DNA from: Terrirubrum flagellatum
Lineage (GTDB): Bacteria > Pseudomonadota > Alphaproteobacteria > Rhizobiales > Beijerinckiaceae
NCBI RefSeq assembly: GCF_022059845.1
Contig: NZ_CP091851.1
Span: 1,488,001-1,552,000, forward strand
Direction of reading: 5' to 3'
Length of the DNA: 64,000 bases
The translations under genes were made by a program, and so were the position numbers. Below the pieces are notes generated by a model that saw nothing but the letters and a program-made list of their open reading frames with translations, did not search any database and was not told the origin of the DNA. This document shows positions 9,038 through 17,766 of the stretch, one piece after another (position 1 is the stretch's first letter; every line of letters begins with the position of its first letter).

Positions 9038-9946
9038 CTAAGCGGCGCGGTTGAGGCGCGCATCGACGCGCGTGAGAAAGGCTTCGATCGCCGCCTGGGT
9101 CGGCGCGTCTGTCAGCAGCGGCGCATGTCCCTGATCGGGCACGGTGAGCGTCTCGCAATCGGGATGACGCGCCGCCATCTCCGCGAGAGTCCCGGCTGTG
9201 AAGAGATCGGAATTCGCGCCGCGGATCGCGAGCAGCGGAACATGGCGCAGCGCCATGAAATGCGGCCAGAGATTCGGCAGCGGTTTTTCCAGATCGAGCA
9301 GCGCGAGCCCATTCATCAGCGCGCGATCATAGCGCGGCGTCAGGCCGCCCTCCGCCTCGCGCCATGTGGCGCGCGCCTGATCAAGCCATTCCTCCTGCGG
9401 CTGATTGGTGAAATGCGCCCCCATCATGCTTCGCAGCACGTCAGCGGCTTCATCGTAGTTTCGCGGCGCCGGCAACTTGCCGACCTGCGAGCGGATGCGG
9501 ATCAATCCTTGCGCATCGATCACGGGGCCGATGTCATTGAGGATGGCGGCGCGGATGAGCGTCGGCCGCATCGCGGCGAGGACGAAAAGAACGAGGCCGC
9601 CGCGCGACGTGCCGAGAAACGTCGCTTCATCGACGCCGATCGCAGTGAGAAAGGCGAGGGCGTCCTCGGCCTCGACCAGCGGATCGTAACGCCGCCAGTC
9701 GGCGTCGTAGCCGCTCTCTCCGCGTCCGCGATAATCGAGCGCGATCACGCGCCGCGTCGCATCGCGCGTGAGAGAGAGCGCAAGCGAATGGAAATCGGCG
9801 CTGTTGCGCGTCAGGCCGGGAAGACAAACGAGCGGCGCGATATCGCTGAATCGCGGCCCATAGATTCGGCCGTGAAGCCTGAGCCCGTCTGACGCTGAAA
9901 TGAATCGGCTTTGCCAGGCGCCGTCGGGCGCAGGCGTCGAATTCAC
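9038..9946 (-). CDS. Alpha/beta-hydrolase
   Basis: 302 residues from a GTG at 9946. That start overlaps the stop of the upstream lytic transglycosylase by four bases (GTGA), indicating translational coupling; a longer in-frame ORF simply shadows the transglycosylase. The fold shows the oxyanion region LVCLPGLTRNSADFHSLA, the nucleophile elbow GTSRGG (serine near residue 115), an acid candidate in RGANSDLFTAG and the catalytic histidine in PDQGHAPLLTD. The family includes esterases, lactonases and haloperoxidase-like enzymes; the substrate cannot be told. No signal peptide, so cytoplasmic. Confidence 0.88.
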   Translation of the reverse strand: MNSTPAPDGAWQSRFISASDGLRLHGRIYGPRFSDIAPLVCLPGLTRNSADFHSLALSLTRDATRRVIALDYRGRGESGYDADWRRYDPLVEAEDALAFLTAIGVDEATFLGTSRGGLVLFVLAAMRPTLIRAAILNDIGPVIDAQGLIRIRSQVGKLPAPRNYDEAADVLRSMMGAHFTNQPQEEWLDQARATWREAEGGLTPRYDRALMNGLALLDLEKPLPNLWPHFMALRHVPLLAIRGANSDLFTAGTLAEMAARHPDCETLTVPDQGHAPLLTDAPTQAAIEAFLTRVDARLNRAA

Positions 9947-12387
9947 CGCGAGGCGCGCGCCGCCGCCGGCGGATCGCCAGCGATGGTCGCATTGCGGATC
10001 GGCGCAACGGGAGCGCCGGGCGCGCCGCGCTTCATGTCCGCTTCGATCAGAAGCGGCGTGCCGGGCATGAGCCGGCTGCGATAGGCTTCGAGATTCTCCA
10101 TCACGCGCTGAACATAGTTGCGCGTCTCGTTGTAGGGAATGCGCTCGATCCAGTCGATCGGATCGACATCGGGATTGCGCGGATCGCCATTGGCGTCGAT
10201 CCATTTCTTCACATTGTGCGAGCCGGCGTTGTAGGCGGCGAAGACGAGGATATAGGAGCCGCGCCAGTCGTTCAGCAGATCGCCGAGATGTGCCGAACCG
10301 ATCTGCGCATTGTAGGGAGCGTCGCTGGTGAGGCGGCCGACATCGAAGGGCGTGTTGTAGCGCGTCGCCGTGACGCGCGCCGTCGCCGGCATGAGCTGCA
10401 TGAGCCCGCGCGCGCCTGCGTGCGAGACAACCCTGGGGTCGAATGCGCTTTCCTGACGCGCGATCGCGAGCACGATCGACGGCTCCACATTGTCGGTCAG
10501 CGCCTGATAGGTCGGGATGCCGAACGTCGGGAAGGCGTGGCGATCGATGGCGACGCCGCGCTGCAAGGCGAGCTTGCCCATCATCAGCACGGCGCGCGCG
10601 TCGCCGCGGGCGGTGAGCATGTCGCCGAGCGCTTCAAGCTGCGGCTGCGAGCCTGAGCGCACGGCAAGGTCAAAGACGAAGCTGATCGCGAAATCGCGCT
10701 CGTTCAGCGTCAGCAGGAGATCGATGGCGCGCAGCGCGCGATCATTGGCGGTGTCGAATTTCTCGGTCGGAGACGCGTTGATCGCGCCGGTGACGAGATT
10801 GGAGTCGGCGTCGGCAGGCAGTTTCGCGCGCGCGAGCTGACCATAGAAGAAACCATTGAAGGCCGCAGCTTTGCGATAAAACGCCTGCGCGGCCGGCGCA
10901 TCGCCGCGCGCTTCCGCAGCGCGTCCCTGCCAGTAGGCCGTGCGCGACACCGACATCGGCATGCGCGCCGCATCCGCCGCCTTGTCGAAATGCGTCTGAG
11001 CAAGTTTGGCGTCGCGCAGATAGCGCAGCGCGATCCAGCCGGCGTGGAATTCCGCCTCGACGCGCATGGCGTCCGACGAAGCGCCATGTTCGGCGGCCGC
11101 CTTGTAGGCGAGCTTCGCGTCGCCGGCGTCGAGCAGTTTGCGCGCGATCATGCGGCGCTCCGCCCACCACTCGTCGCCATCGACGAGCACGGCGGGATCG
11201 CGCGACACGCCTTCCATTTCCTTGACAGCGTCGGCGGCGCGATCGCCGCGGCGCGCGAACTGCGCGCGGGCGAACATGTAGGAGCTGTCAGCGCGCAACG
11301 GCTTCGGCACCGCTTCAAGCAACGCCTTTGCGTTCGCCGTTTTGTTCTCGACGGCTTCGCGCGCCTTCACCAGCGCGACGAAATCGGCGCCAATGCGCTG
11401 CGCCGAGCGCAGCGCCTTGCCCATTTCGTCCTTGAAGATGAAACGCTCCATGCGCGCGCGATGATCTTCGCGCCGCAGACCATCGGCGAATTCGGCGGCG
11501 AGCCGGCCTTCGGTCTCGTCCGAGATTGTCTCCTCGCGCCAGACGCTGCGGATCAGCGCGAAGGCTTCGTCGCGCTGCTTGTCGGCGAGAAGCGCGCGCG
11601 CCAGCACGATCTTGCCGGAAGCGGAGAGGGGCTTGCGGTTGGCGAAGAAGGCGCGCACGACGGGCGTCGGCTTGGCTTCAAAGGCGAGCGCTTCTTCGGC
11701 GCGGCGCTGCAGCAGCGGCTGCGTCGGCCAGTCCGGCTCTTTCTCGAGGAAGCTCAGGATGCGCGTGTAGGGCGCAAGCTTGCCGCCGCCGCGAATGAGC
11801 GTCCATTCCGCCAGCGTGCGCGCGACCGGGTCGGTCATCTTCTTGATGGCTGCGTCGACGCCCGCGACTTCGCCCTTGCGCATCTGCGCGATCATCTCGC
11901 GCATGGCGTCGATGTCGGCTTGCGGAAAGGCCGTCAGCTTCGGCGGCGCGACCGGCGGTTGCGGCGCAGGCGTCGGAACAACAGGAGGCGGCGCGATGGG
12001 CGGCAGCGCGGCCTGCTCCGACGGTTTGGCGACCGGGGGCGGGAAGGGGTCGGGCACGTCGGGCAGGATGGGCGCGTAGGCCAACTGCGACATGCCGGTC
12101 GACGGGGCGGGAAGGGCTGGAGGCGTGGTCGGCGCGGCGGCCGCCGTGGGGCTCGAAGGCGCGAGCTTTGTGGGCGCCGGCGCAGCGGAGGCCGGGCGGC
12201 TGACATCGCCAAGCGAAGCCTCGACTGCGCCAAGCTTCTCGTCTCCGCTCAACGCCGGGGAGGAACCGAGCACGTTCTTAGGCGTTTCGGGAGATGCAGG
12301 GTGCGTCCAGGGGCCAAGACTGCGCGCGCCAAATCCGACCCCGAAAGCGGCCACAACAAGGGTCGAGACAAGGATCGTGCGGGGCAT
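9943..12387 (-). CDS. Soluble lytic murein transglycosylase (Slt70-like)
   Basis: 814 residues. A hydrophobic N-terminus (RTILVSTLVVAAFGVGFGA) acts as signal or anchor. A proline/alanine-rich linker runs to about residue 150, a long alpha-helical superhelix covers 150-610, and the C-terminal SLT domain contains VLAIARQESAFDPRVVSHAG with the catalytic glutamate, GLMQLMPATA, and VFAAYNAGSHNVKKW. It cleaves the MurNAc-GlcNAc bond of peptidoglycan to give 1,6-anhydro ends, in the periplasm. The arrangement divergent from dapA is common in alphaproteobacteria. Its stop overlaps the start of the hydrolase gene. The 230-bp gap to dapA must hold both promoters. Confidence 0.93.
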   Translation of the reverse strand: MPRTILVSTLVVAAFGVGFGARSLGPWTHPASPETPKNVLGSSPALSGDEKLGAVEASLGDVSRPASAAPAPTKLAPSSPTAAAAPTTPPALPAPSTGMSQLAYAPILPDVPDPFPPPVAKPSEQAALPPIAPPPVVPTPAPQPPVAPPKLTAFPQADIDAMREMIAQMRKGEVAGVDAAIKKMTDPVARTLAEWTLIRGGGKLAPYTRILSFLEKEPDWPTQPLLQRRAEEALAFEAKPTPVVRAFFANRKPLSASGKIVLARALLADKQRDEAFALIRSVWREETISDETEGRLAAEFADGLRREDHRARMERFIFKDEMGKALRSAQRIGADFVALVKAREAVENKTANAKALLEAVPKPLRADSSYMFARAQFARRGDRAADAVKEMEGVSRDPAVLVDGDEWWAERRMIARKLLDAGDAKLAYKAAAEHGASSDAMRVEAEFHAGWIALRYLRDAKLAQTHFDKAADAARMPMSVSRTAYWQGRAAEARGDAPAAQAFYRKAAAFNGFFYGQLARAKLPADADSNLVTGAINASPTEKFDTANDRALRAIDLLLTLNERDFAISFVFDLAVRSGSQPQLEALGDMLTARGDARAVLMMGKLALQRGVAIDRHAFPTFGIPTYQALTDNVEPSIVLAIARQESAFDPRVVSHAGARGLMQLMPATARVTATRYNTPFDVGRLTSDAPYNAQIGSAHLGDLLNDWRGSYILVFAAYNAGSHNVKKWIDANGDPRNPDVDPIDWIERIPYNETRNYVQRVMENLEAYRSRLMPGTPLLIEADMKRGAPGAPVAPIRNATIAGDPPAAARASR

Positions 12388-12617
12388 GACCTCTCCGGAC
12401 GCGCCATCCTATCATCGCAAGGGCCAATGGTCGCCCGCGATGGTTGGCGAAACGTTAAGCCGGCCCCCCGCGGCGTCGACCGCCCCTCGCAAGGAAATCC
12501 GGCATTTTTGCGGGTCGGTCTGTTCTCCGGAGCACTTACCGGGCTTTCCCTTGACCCACAGGCGCTCTATGTCACGCTTCCTTTAAGGACGCGGCGCGAC
12601 GCCGCCGGGAGTCGGTC

Positions 12618-13511
12618 ATGGGCCTCACAGAGCGTTTTCGCGGATCGATGACGGCGCTCGTCACCCCGTTCAAGGACGGCAAGCTCGACGAGGCGGCGTT
12701 CCGCGCGCTGGTCAACTGGCAGATCGAGAACGGCACCAAGGCGCTGGTTCCCGTCGGCACCACGGGCGAGAGCCCGACGCTGAGCCACAAGGAGCATGGC
12801 CATGTCGTCGAGTGGTGCGTTCAGGAGGCGAAGGGCCGCGTGCCCGTGATCGCCGGCGCAGGCTCGAACAATACGACCGAGGCGATCGAACTTGCGGTCC
12901 ATGCCGAGAAGGCCGGCGCGGACGCGGTGCTCGTGGTCACGCCCTACTACAACAAGCCGACGCAGGAAGGCCTCTATCGCCACTTCAAGGCGATCAATGA
13001 CGCCATCGGCATTCCGATCTTCATCTACAACATTCCGCCGCGTTCGGTGATCGACATGTCGGTCGAGACCATGACGCGCCTCTTCGAACTGAAGAACATC
13101 GTCGGCGTGAAGGATGCGACGGCGAATGTCGGGCGCGTCTCGCAGCAGCGTCACGCGATGGGCGCTGAATTCATCCAGCTCTCGGGCGAGGACATGACGG
13201 CGCTCGCCTTCAACGCCGCCGGCGGACATGGCTGCATCTCGGTCGTGGCCAATGTCGCGCCGCGCCTGTGCTCGGACATGCAGGAGGCGTCGCTGCGCGG
13301 CGATTACGTCGGCGCGCTGAAGATTCAGGATCGTCTCGTCCCGCTGCATGACGCGATCTTCAAGGAGCCTGGCCTCGCCGGCGCCAAGCGTGGCCTCTCG
13401 ATCCTCGGCCGCATGTCGGAAGAGATCCGTCTGCCCCTGATCCCGGTGACGCCGCCGACCGGCGCGGCCATCCGGCAGGCCATGGTGCATGCCGGTCTGA
13501 TTAATTCATAA
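12618..13511 (+). CDS. dapA: 4-hydroxy-tetrahydrodipicolinate synthase
   Basis: 297 residues, a full-length TIM-barrel aldolase. It condenses pyruvate with aspartate semialdehyde, the first committed step towards diaminopimelate and lysine. The Schiff-base lysine is K165 ([13 protein letters not shown]). The triad residues T48/T49 (VGTTGESPT), Y111 (TPYYNKPT) and Y137 (FIYNIPPR) are all present, and R142 follows. The ATG has GGGAG eight bases upstream. It is followed by smpB after three bases and by a peroxiredoxin, forming a short operon; it is divergent from the lytic transglycosylase, so two peptidoglycan functions share one regulatory gap. Confidence 0.98.
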   Translation: MGLTERFRGSMTALVTPFKDGKLDEAAFRALVNWQIENGTKALVPVGTTGESPTLSHKEHGHVVEWCVQEAKGRVPVIAGAGSNNTTEAIELAVHAEKAGADAVLVVTPYYNKPTQEGLYRHFKAINDAIGIPIFIYNIPPRSVIDMSVETMTRLFELKNIVGVKDATANVGRVSQQRHAMGAEFIQLSGEDMTALAFNAAGGHGCISVVANVAPRLCSDMQEASLRGDYVGALKIQDRLVPLHDAIFKEPGLAGAKRGLSILGRMSEEIRLPLIPVTPPTGAAIRQAMVHAGLINS

Positions 13512-13514
13512 CGA

Positions 13515-13988
13515 ATGGCTGAAAAGAAACCGACGCAGCGCGTTGCGGCCGATAATCGCAAGGCGCGTTACAATTACGAGATTCTCGAGACCTTCGAAGC
13601 GGGCCTCGAACTGACGGGCACCGAGGTGAAGTCGCTGCGCGGCGGCAAGGCGACGATTGCGGAAAGCTACGCCGGCCCGCAGGGAACTGACATCTTTCTC
13701 ATCAACGCGAATATCCCGGAATATCTCGAAGCGAACCGCTGGAACCATTCGCCGCGCCGGCCGCGGCGTCTGCTGCTGCATCGCCGGCAGATCAACAAAT
13801 TGCTTTCGGCGGTCGAGCGCGAGGGTCTTACGCTCATCCCGCTTAAGATTTATTTCAACGACAAGGGCAGGGCGAAGCTCGACCTCGCGCTGGCGCGCGG
13901 CAAGAAGCTGCATGACAAGCGCGACAGCGAGAAAAAACGCGACTGGCAGCGCGACAAGGCGCGGCTGATGCGCGGAGACAAGGGGTAG
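13515..13988 (+). CDS. smpB: SsrA-binding protein SmpB
   Basis: 157 residues. It binds tmRNA and delivers it to stalled ribosomes for trans-translation. Typical blocks are visible: [66 protein letters not shown] and the basic, disordered tail [19 protein letters not shown] that enters the decoding site. It starts three bases after the dapA stop with no real ribosome site, so translation is probably coupled to dapA. The dapA-smpB order is usual in this class. Confidence 0.98.
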   Translation: MAEKKPTQRVAADNRKARYNYEILETFEAGLELTGTEVKSLRGGKATIAESYAGPQGTDIFLINANIPEYLEANRWNHSPRRPRRLLLHRRQINKLLSAVEREGLTLIPLKIYFNDKGRAKLDLALARGKKLHDKRDSEKKRDWQRDKARLMRGDKG

Positions 13989-13992
13989 GGCG

Positions 13993-14583
13993 ATGTCCAA
14001 TCAACCCGGCCTTCTCGACGTGGACTGGTCGAAAATTCCTGCGCCGGAGGATGACGGCGCCGCCGATCATCTCGCTGGCATGCGCATCCCCGATCTCGAT
14101 TTGCCGGCGACTGACGGTTCGCTTGTCTCGCTTGGCGCGCTTGCGGGCCGCACCGTGCTCTACGCCTATCCCCGCACCGGCCAGCCCGGACAGATCGCGC
14201 TCGTCGACGATTGGGACATGATCCCCGGCGCGCGCGGCTGCACGCCGCAATCCTGCGCCTTCCGCGATCACGCCGCCGACATCAGGGCGCTCGGCGTCGC
14301 CAATCTGTTCGGCCTGTCGACGCAGGACACGCCCTATCAGAAGGAAGCGGCGGAGCGACTGCATCTGCCGTTCCCGCTGCTATCGGATGAAAAGCTCGAA
14401 CTGACGAAGGCGCTGAACCTGCCAACGATGGACGTCGCCGGCGTAACGCTGATCAAGCGGCTCGCGCTCGTCATCGACGACGGCGTGATCGAGAAGGTGT
14501 TCTATCCCGTCTTTCCGCCCGACCGGAACGCGATCGATGTGGTGGAATGGCTCGGCGCCAATGCGAGCGGCGACGTCGACTGA
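13993..14583 (+). CDS. Peroxiredoxin, AhpC/TSA type with an insertion before the active-site loop
   Basis: 196 residues. The thioredoxin-like fold is shown by LPATDGSLVSLGALAGRTVLYAYPRTG, then GCTPQSCAFRDH, FGLSTQDTPYQKEAAERLHLPFPLLSD and the end KVFYPVFPPDR. In ordinary Bcp/PrxQ proteins YP...PGCT is almost continuous. Here about fifteen residues (QIALVDDWDMIPGAR) separate YPRTGQPG from GCTPQSC. C83 is the likely peroxidatic cysteine and C88 the PrxQ-type resolving cysteine. It would reduce hydroperoxides in the cytoplasm. It follows smpB by four bases with AGGG as ribosome site, so it belongs to the dapA operon. Confidence 0.88.
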   Translation: MSNQPGLLDVDWSKIPAPEDDGAADHLAGMRIPDLDLPATDGSLVSLGALAGRTVLYAYPRTGQPGQIALVDDWDMIPGARGCTPQSCAFRDHAADIRALGVANLFGLSTQDTPYQKEAAERLHLPFPLLSDEKLELTKALNLPTMDVAGVTLIKRLALVIDDGVIEKVFYPVFPPDRNAIDVVEWLGANASGDVD

Positions 14584-14601
14584 GCGAAGCAGCGTCGCTG
14601 C

Positions 14602-15552
14602 TTAGCCGCAGGCCCAGTCGAACTTCATGGTCTGAAAATCGAGCTGCGCGTTGCCGCCGCCGAAATTGAAACCGCCGAACGCTTCATCGAATTCGATGTA
14701 GTAGGGGCTGAAGCCTGCGGGGATGGCCTGGATCGGTCGCATCGTCCCGCCGATATGCTGGGCCGCGTGCCCCTTCGCCCATTCGTGCTCGCGCCAGTTC
14801 TCGACCTTGACGACGCCGTCCTTCCAGTAGTGCGGCGCCTGATAGCCGCTTGCGGGCGCCCCCAGCCCATAGTCTTCCTGCGGCGCCTTGCCGGCGTTCG
14901 GGTCCTCGGCGCGCGGCGACCAGCTGATAGCGCGATTGAAAGCGGGATTCTCGTCGGGAATCTGGCCGAAAATCTTGTAGAGGCCGAATTCCGCCAACGG
15001 TCTGTCGCCCGGGAAGTGCTGGCTGTCCCAATAGTCGCGCGCCGTTCCAACTTCGAGCCAGCGCGGCCTTGGCGCGCCGTGGAAATGCGCGGGGTAATTG
15101 TGGCGCGGCGGCGGGCAGAAAGGGCCTTCGAATTCCGCCTGTGTGAGAAGGATCGCAGCGTAGCCGCAATCGAGAATGTCATTCATCCGGGCCAGTCGAT
15201 GGTGCGACGAACGCTCGACCTGCCAAAGCCGGCGCAGAAGCGGATCGGACGGCGCTTGCTCGCTCCGCAGCGCGTCCGCAACCGGTTCGCTGATTTCGGC
15301 TCCGCCGTCATGATGCTCCAGCGAGACGCCGAAGAAGCTCACGGCGACAATCGCCTGCCCATGGCAGCGATAATCCTCCGGCAGCAGCAGGGTGAAGCTG
15401 TGCCTGAGCGGAAATCCGTTGTGGAGATCGAGCGGCCATTCATCGGGATCGATGCCGGGCGGCAATCCGAAGCACCAGCCCTGGCCGCGCGGGCCAGTCT
15501 CCGCGATCGAGGCCGCGAGCATTTCGAAGTCGTAGGCTTTGGTGGGAAGCAT
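14602..15552 (-). CDS. Unknown protein, possibly DUF1963 (YwqG)-like
   Basis: 316 residues, no signal peptide or membrane segment. It is rich in aromatic residues and has conserved-looking stretches GWCFGLPPGIDPDEWPLDLHN, YAAILLTQAEFEGPFCPPPR and HIGGTMRPIQAIPAGFSPYY, and ends in FGGGNAQLDFQTMKFDWACG. The IGG...P-Q motif and the acidic aromatic end resemble DUF1963 proteins, which act in cytoplasmic housekeeping or as immunity-like factors, but the match is loose. It is convergent with the peroxiredoxin gene, 18 bases apart, without a terminator in between. Base composition matches its neighbours. Confidence 0.6.
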   Translation of the reverse strand: MLPTKAYDFEMLAASIAETGPRGQGWCFGLPPGIDPDEWPLDLHNGFPLRHSFTLLLPEDYRCHGQAIVAVSFFGVSLEHHDGGAEISEPVADALRSEQAPSDPLLRRLWQVERSSHHRLARMNDILDCGYAAILLTQAEFEGPFCPPPRHNYPAHFHGAPRPRWLEVGTARDYWDSQHFPGDRPLAEFGLYKIFGQIPDENPAFNRAISWSPRAEDPNAGKAPQEDYGLGAPASGYQAPHYWKDGVVKVENWREHEWAKGHAAQHIGGTMRPIQAIPAGFSPYYIEFDEAFGGFNFGGGNAQLDFQTMKFDWACG

Positions 15553-15730
15553 TGCGTCTTCCGAAAGCGGTTGTGGCGCAGGGATAACGAATGTGACGGG
15601 CTACGCCGGCCGCAGTGTGCGGGAGAGCACAGCCCGTCGCGCCGATCGCCGATCACGATCCTGATGCGGCGGGCCTCGGCGAGTTGTTCGCTGACAGCGC
15701 CGCCAGGCCGGACGCTTGGAGAGCGAAGCT

Positions 15731-16837
15731 ATGCCGTGGCGGTTCGGATTGGCGATCGCGGGCTTGCTCATCATCGCCGCGACGGCGTCCGCTGCGTTCG
15801 CGGCGGATAGGCCAGCGTGCGATCTCGACGCGCTGCGGCGCTATCCCGTGACGGACGCGCTGAAAAATCGCGCCGTTCCGCTTGGCATGCCCGACATTTT
15901 TTTCGCGGCTCCGGATGAAGCCTTCGATTTCCGCTCCGACTATCAGCTCGACGAAAAGGGCGCGGCGAAACTGCGGGCGGCGCTGGCGAGAGGGCTTGCG
16001 ACGTTTCCGCCGGCGGGGCGGTCTGTCCTCATGCTGGCTGCGATCGCCGGCTGGACCGGTTTTCCCGACGGTCTTCTCGGCTTCTTCGTCTCGCGTAACA
16101 GCGTCCTTCTGAATGAGGCGCTTCAAACGCTCGACGCCGCCGGCTATGAATTCCACGCCACGCTTCTTCGCGAGGGAAGCGCGACTTTCGGCCCCGACTA
16201 CGGAACGCAACGCGAGCGTTACGATCGCTGGAGCGATGGTCATGGACATATCCGCGACCATTCGCTGGATTTCGCGCTGCGGCGGCTTTCGACGCGCTTC
16301 CGGGCGCTGCCGTCGCTGCTTGATGCGGCCGCGGAGGAAATCGCGCGCTCGCGCGAGTTGACTGCGATCTACGAACCCCTGCGCGCCGAAGCGCCGGATG
16401 ACAGAAAGCTCGCCTTTCTCGCGGGCGGTCTCTGGAAATGCCTCAATCACTATGACGAACCCGACAAGGTCGCTGCGCGGCTTGCGAGCCTGCCCGCGCC
16501 TTACGGGCGGATCATTGTCGTCTTTATCTTCAACGCCGAGATGCTGAACGGCGCCGTCGAGCAGTTCTTCTTCAATTCCTCCGGCGGGCTCGCGCCCGAT
16601 GTCGCCGACGCGCTTGACGCGATGGGATTGAACAAACACGCCGACGCGGTGAGGCGCGGCGTCGCGATGTTTCCGAAGCCCTATCCCCGCGCGCTGAAGG
16701 AGCGGCGAGACTTCATGCTAGGGCAGGGACGCGCTTTCAGCGATGCGCTGAACAAACTGACCGACGCCGTCGATGACGGCGCCATTCCCGGCGCGATGGT
16801 AAAGACCGCGCGCGACGCCGGCGTCCTGCCGAATTGA
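15731..16837 (+). CDS. Secreted protein with a DUF4375/DMP19-like C-terminus
   Basis: 368 residues from the ATG at 15731, preceded by GGAGAG; an in-frame TTG at 15716 is less likely. The signal peptide (LAIAGLLIIAATASAAFA) is cut before ADRPACDL. Residues 150-300 are alpha-helical without known motifs. The part around residue 275, GAVEQFFFNSSGGLAPDVAD followed by ALDAMGLNKHADAVRRG and FPKPYPR, matches the pattern of DMP19/DUF4375 domains, which elsewhere occur in cytoplasmic or toxin-immunity proteins. Export of such a domain is unusual. Function unknown. The 3' end is followed directly by a terminator arm that was split by a repeat insertion. Confidence 0.72.
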   Translation: MPWRFGLAIAGLLIIAATASAAFAADRPACDLDALRRYPVTDALKNRAVPLGMPDIFFAAPDEAFDFRSDYQLDEKGAAKLRAALARGLATFPPAGRSVLMLAAIAGWTGFPDGLLGFFVSRNSVLLNEALQTLDAAGYEFHATLLREGSATFGPDYGTQRERYDRWSDGHGHIRDHSLDFALRRLSTRFRALPSLLDAAAEEIARSRELTAIYEPLRAEAPDDRKLAFLAGGLWKCLNHYDEPDKVAARLASLPAPYGRIIVVFIFNAEMLNGAVEQFFFNSSGGLAPDVADALDAMGLNKHADAVRRGVAMFPKPYPRALKERRDFMLGQGRAFSDALNKLTDAVDDGAIPGAMVKTARDAGVLPN

Positions 16838-16998
16838 AAAAGCCCGGCTAGATCACGCCGCACTTTGATTGAATCAATCAAAGTGCGGCGTGATCGATTC
16901 CAAATTTTAGAGCATGGCTCTCGCAGCGCGAACGCTCGCGTTCGTCGCGGAAAAACCGGTTTCCACTTTTTCGCGCCATGCTCTAGGCCGGGCTTTTT
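16837..16998. terminator. Bidirectional terminator split by a repeat insertion
   Basis: Left arm AAAAAGCCCGGC (16837-16848) and right arm GCCGGGCTTTTT (16987-16998) are perfectly complementary over 12 bases and would form a compact A/T-flanked terminator with a TAG loop, serving both convergent genes. They are now separated by 138 bases, almost all of it copy 2 of the double-hairpin repeat. CTAG occurs on both sides of the insert (16848-16851 and 16983-16986), as expected for a target duplication. Confidence 0.8.
16851..16984. repeat. Double-hairpin intergenic repeat, copy 2
   Basis: First hairpin 16851-16895 is a perfect 45-base palindrome (22-base arms around one A), starting GATCACGCCGCACTTTGATT. 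Second hairpin 16909-16984 has outer arms AGAGCATGGC / GCCATGCTCT and holds the conserved stretch GGAAAAACCGGTTTCCAC. It is closely similar to the copy at 7954-8091. No coding potential. Confidence 0.92.
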
Positions 16999-17018
16999 GT
17001 CGAGAATGTCTTTGCTCG

Positions 17019-17723
17019 TCAGGCCGTCGCCTTCTTGAAATTTGCCGAGGCCTTGTCCCAGTTCACCACGTTCCACCACGCCTTCACATAATCGGCGCGG
17101 CGCGACTGGTGCTTGAGATAGTAGGCGTGCTCCCAGACATCGATGCCGATCACGGCGCCTTTCGCCTGCATCTCCATATGCGGCGTGTCCTGATAGGGCG
17201 TGTTGAAGACCGCGAGCTTCTTGTCCTTGTCGACTGCGAGCCAAGCCCAGCCCGAGCCGAAGCGCCCGAGCGCGGCGGCCGCCAGCCGCTCCTGGAATTT
17301 GGCGAGATCGCCGAAGGCGCCGTCGATCGCCGCCTCGAGATCGCCTGTCGGCTCCTTAGGCCCGCCAGGCGTCATCAGCTCCCAGAAGTAGGTGTGATTC
17401 CAGTGGCCGCCGAGATTGTTGCGCACGACGCCGCGAATCGCCTCCGGCACGGAAGAGAGATTGGCGAGCGTCTGCTCCATCGGAGCCTTGGCGACGTCGC
17501 CGAGCTGGCCCGCAATGTTGTTGAGATTCGCGACATAGGCCGCGTGATGATTCGTGTGATGGATGCGCATGGTCGCCGTGTCGATATGCGGCTCCAGCGC
17601 TTCATAGGCGTAGCCCAGCGGCGGCAGCTTGAATGGCGGCTCGGTCTGGGCGCGCACAGTCTGCGCGAACACCGTTCCGGCGCCGGCTGCGCCCAACGCC
17701 CTGATGATCTGCCGTCGATCCAT
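17019..17723 (-). CDS. Fe/Mn superoxide dismutase with Tat-like leader
   Basis: 234 residues. The leader MDRRQIIRALGAAGAGTVFA has an RRQII motif followed by a hydrophobic stretch and an AxA-like cut site (VRAQT), so Tat export to the periplasm is likely. The mature part is a full Fe/Mn SOD with metal ligands H55 (IHHTNHH), H110 (NHTYFWE), D195 and H199 (GIDVWEHAYY), and QAKGAVIGID at the end of the metal region. It turns superoxide into peroxide and oxygen. Metal choice cannot be settled from sequence. A ribosome site GGGAGA lies upstream. A 267-bp MITE-like element starts 45 bases before the start codon, so the promoter is inside or right next to it. Confidence 0.93.
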   Translation of the reverse strand: MDRRQIIRALGAAGAGTVFAQTVRAQTEPPFKLPPLGYAYEALEPHIDTATMRIHHTNHHAAYVANLNNIAGQLGDVAKAPMEQTLANLSSVPEAIRGVVRNNLGGHWNHTYFWELMTPGGPKEPTGDLEAAIDGAFGDLAKFQERLAAAALGRFGSGWAWLAVDKDKKLAVFNTPYQDTPHMEMQAKGAVIGIDVWEHAYYLKHQSRRADYVKAWWNVVNWDKASANFKKATA

Positions 17724-17766
17724 ACTCTTTCTCCCGGAACGGCTCCGCCGGAGGGCGGAGTTCCCT

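Noticed and set aside
12388-12617. TTGACC at 12553 as -35 of dapA
   Set aside because: No acceptable -10 at 16-18 bases; promoters in this divergent gap cannot be placed with confidence.
10990-12651. Long plus-strand ORF (553 codons) opposite the lytic transglycosylase
   Set aside because: It is rich in Arg/Ala, has no domain, and lies exactly antisense to a protein with a clear SLT domain; GC-rich third positions keep the opposite frame open.
12567-13490. Minus-strand ORF of 307 codons opposite dapA
   Set aside because: dapA has all catalytic residues; the antisense reading lacks any family pattern.
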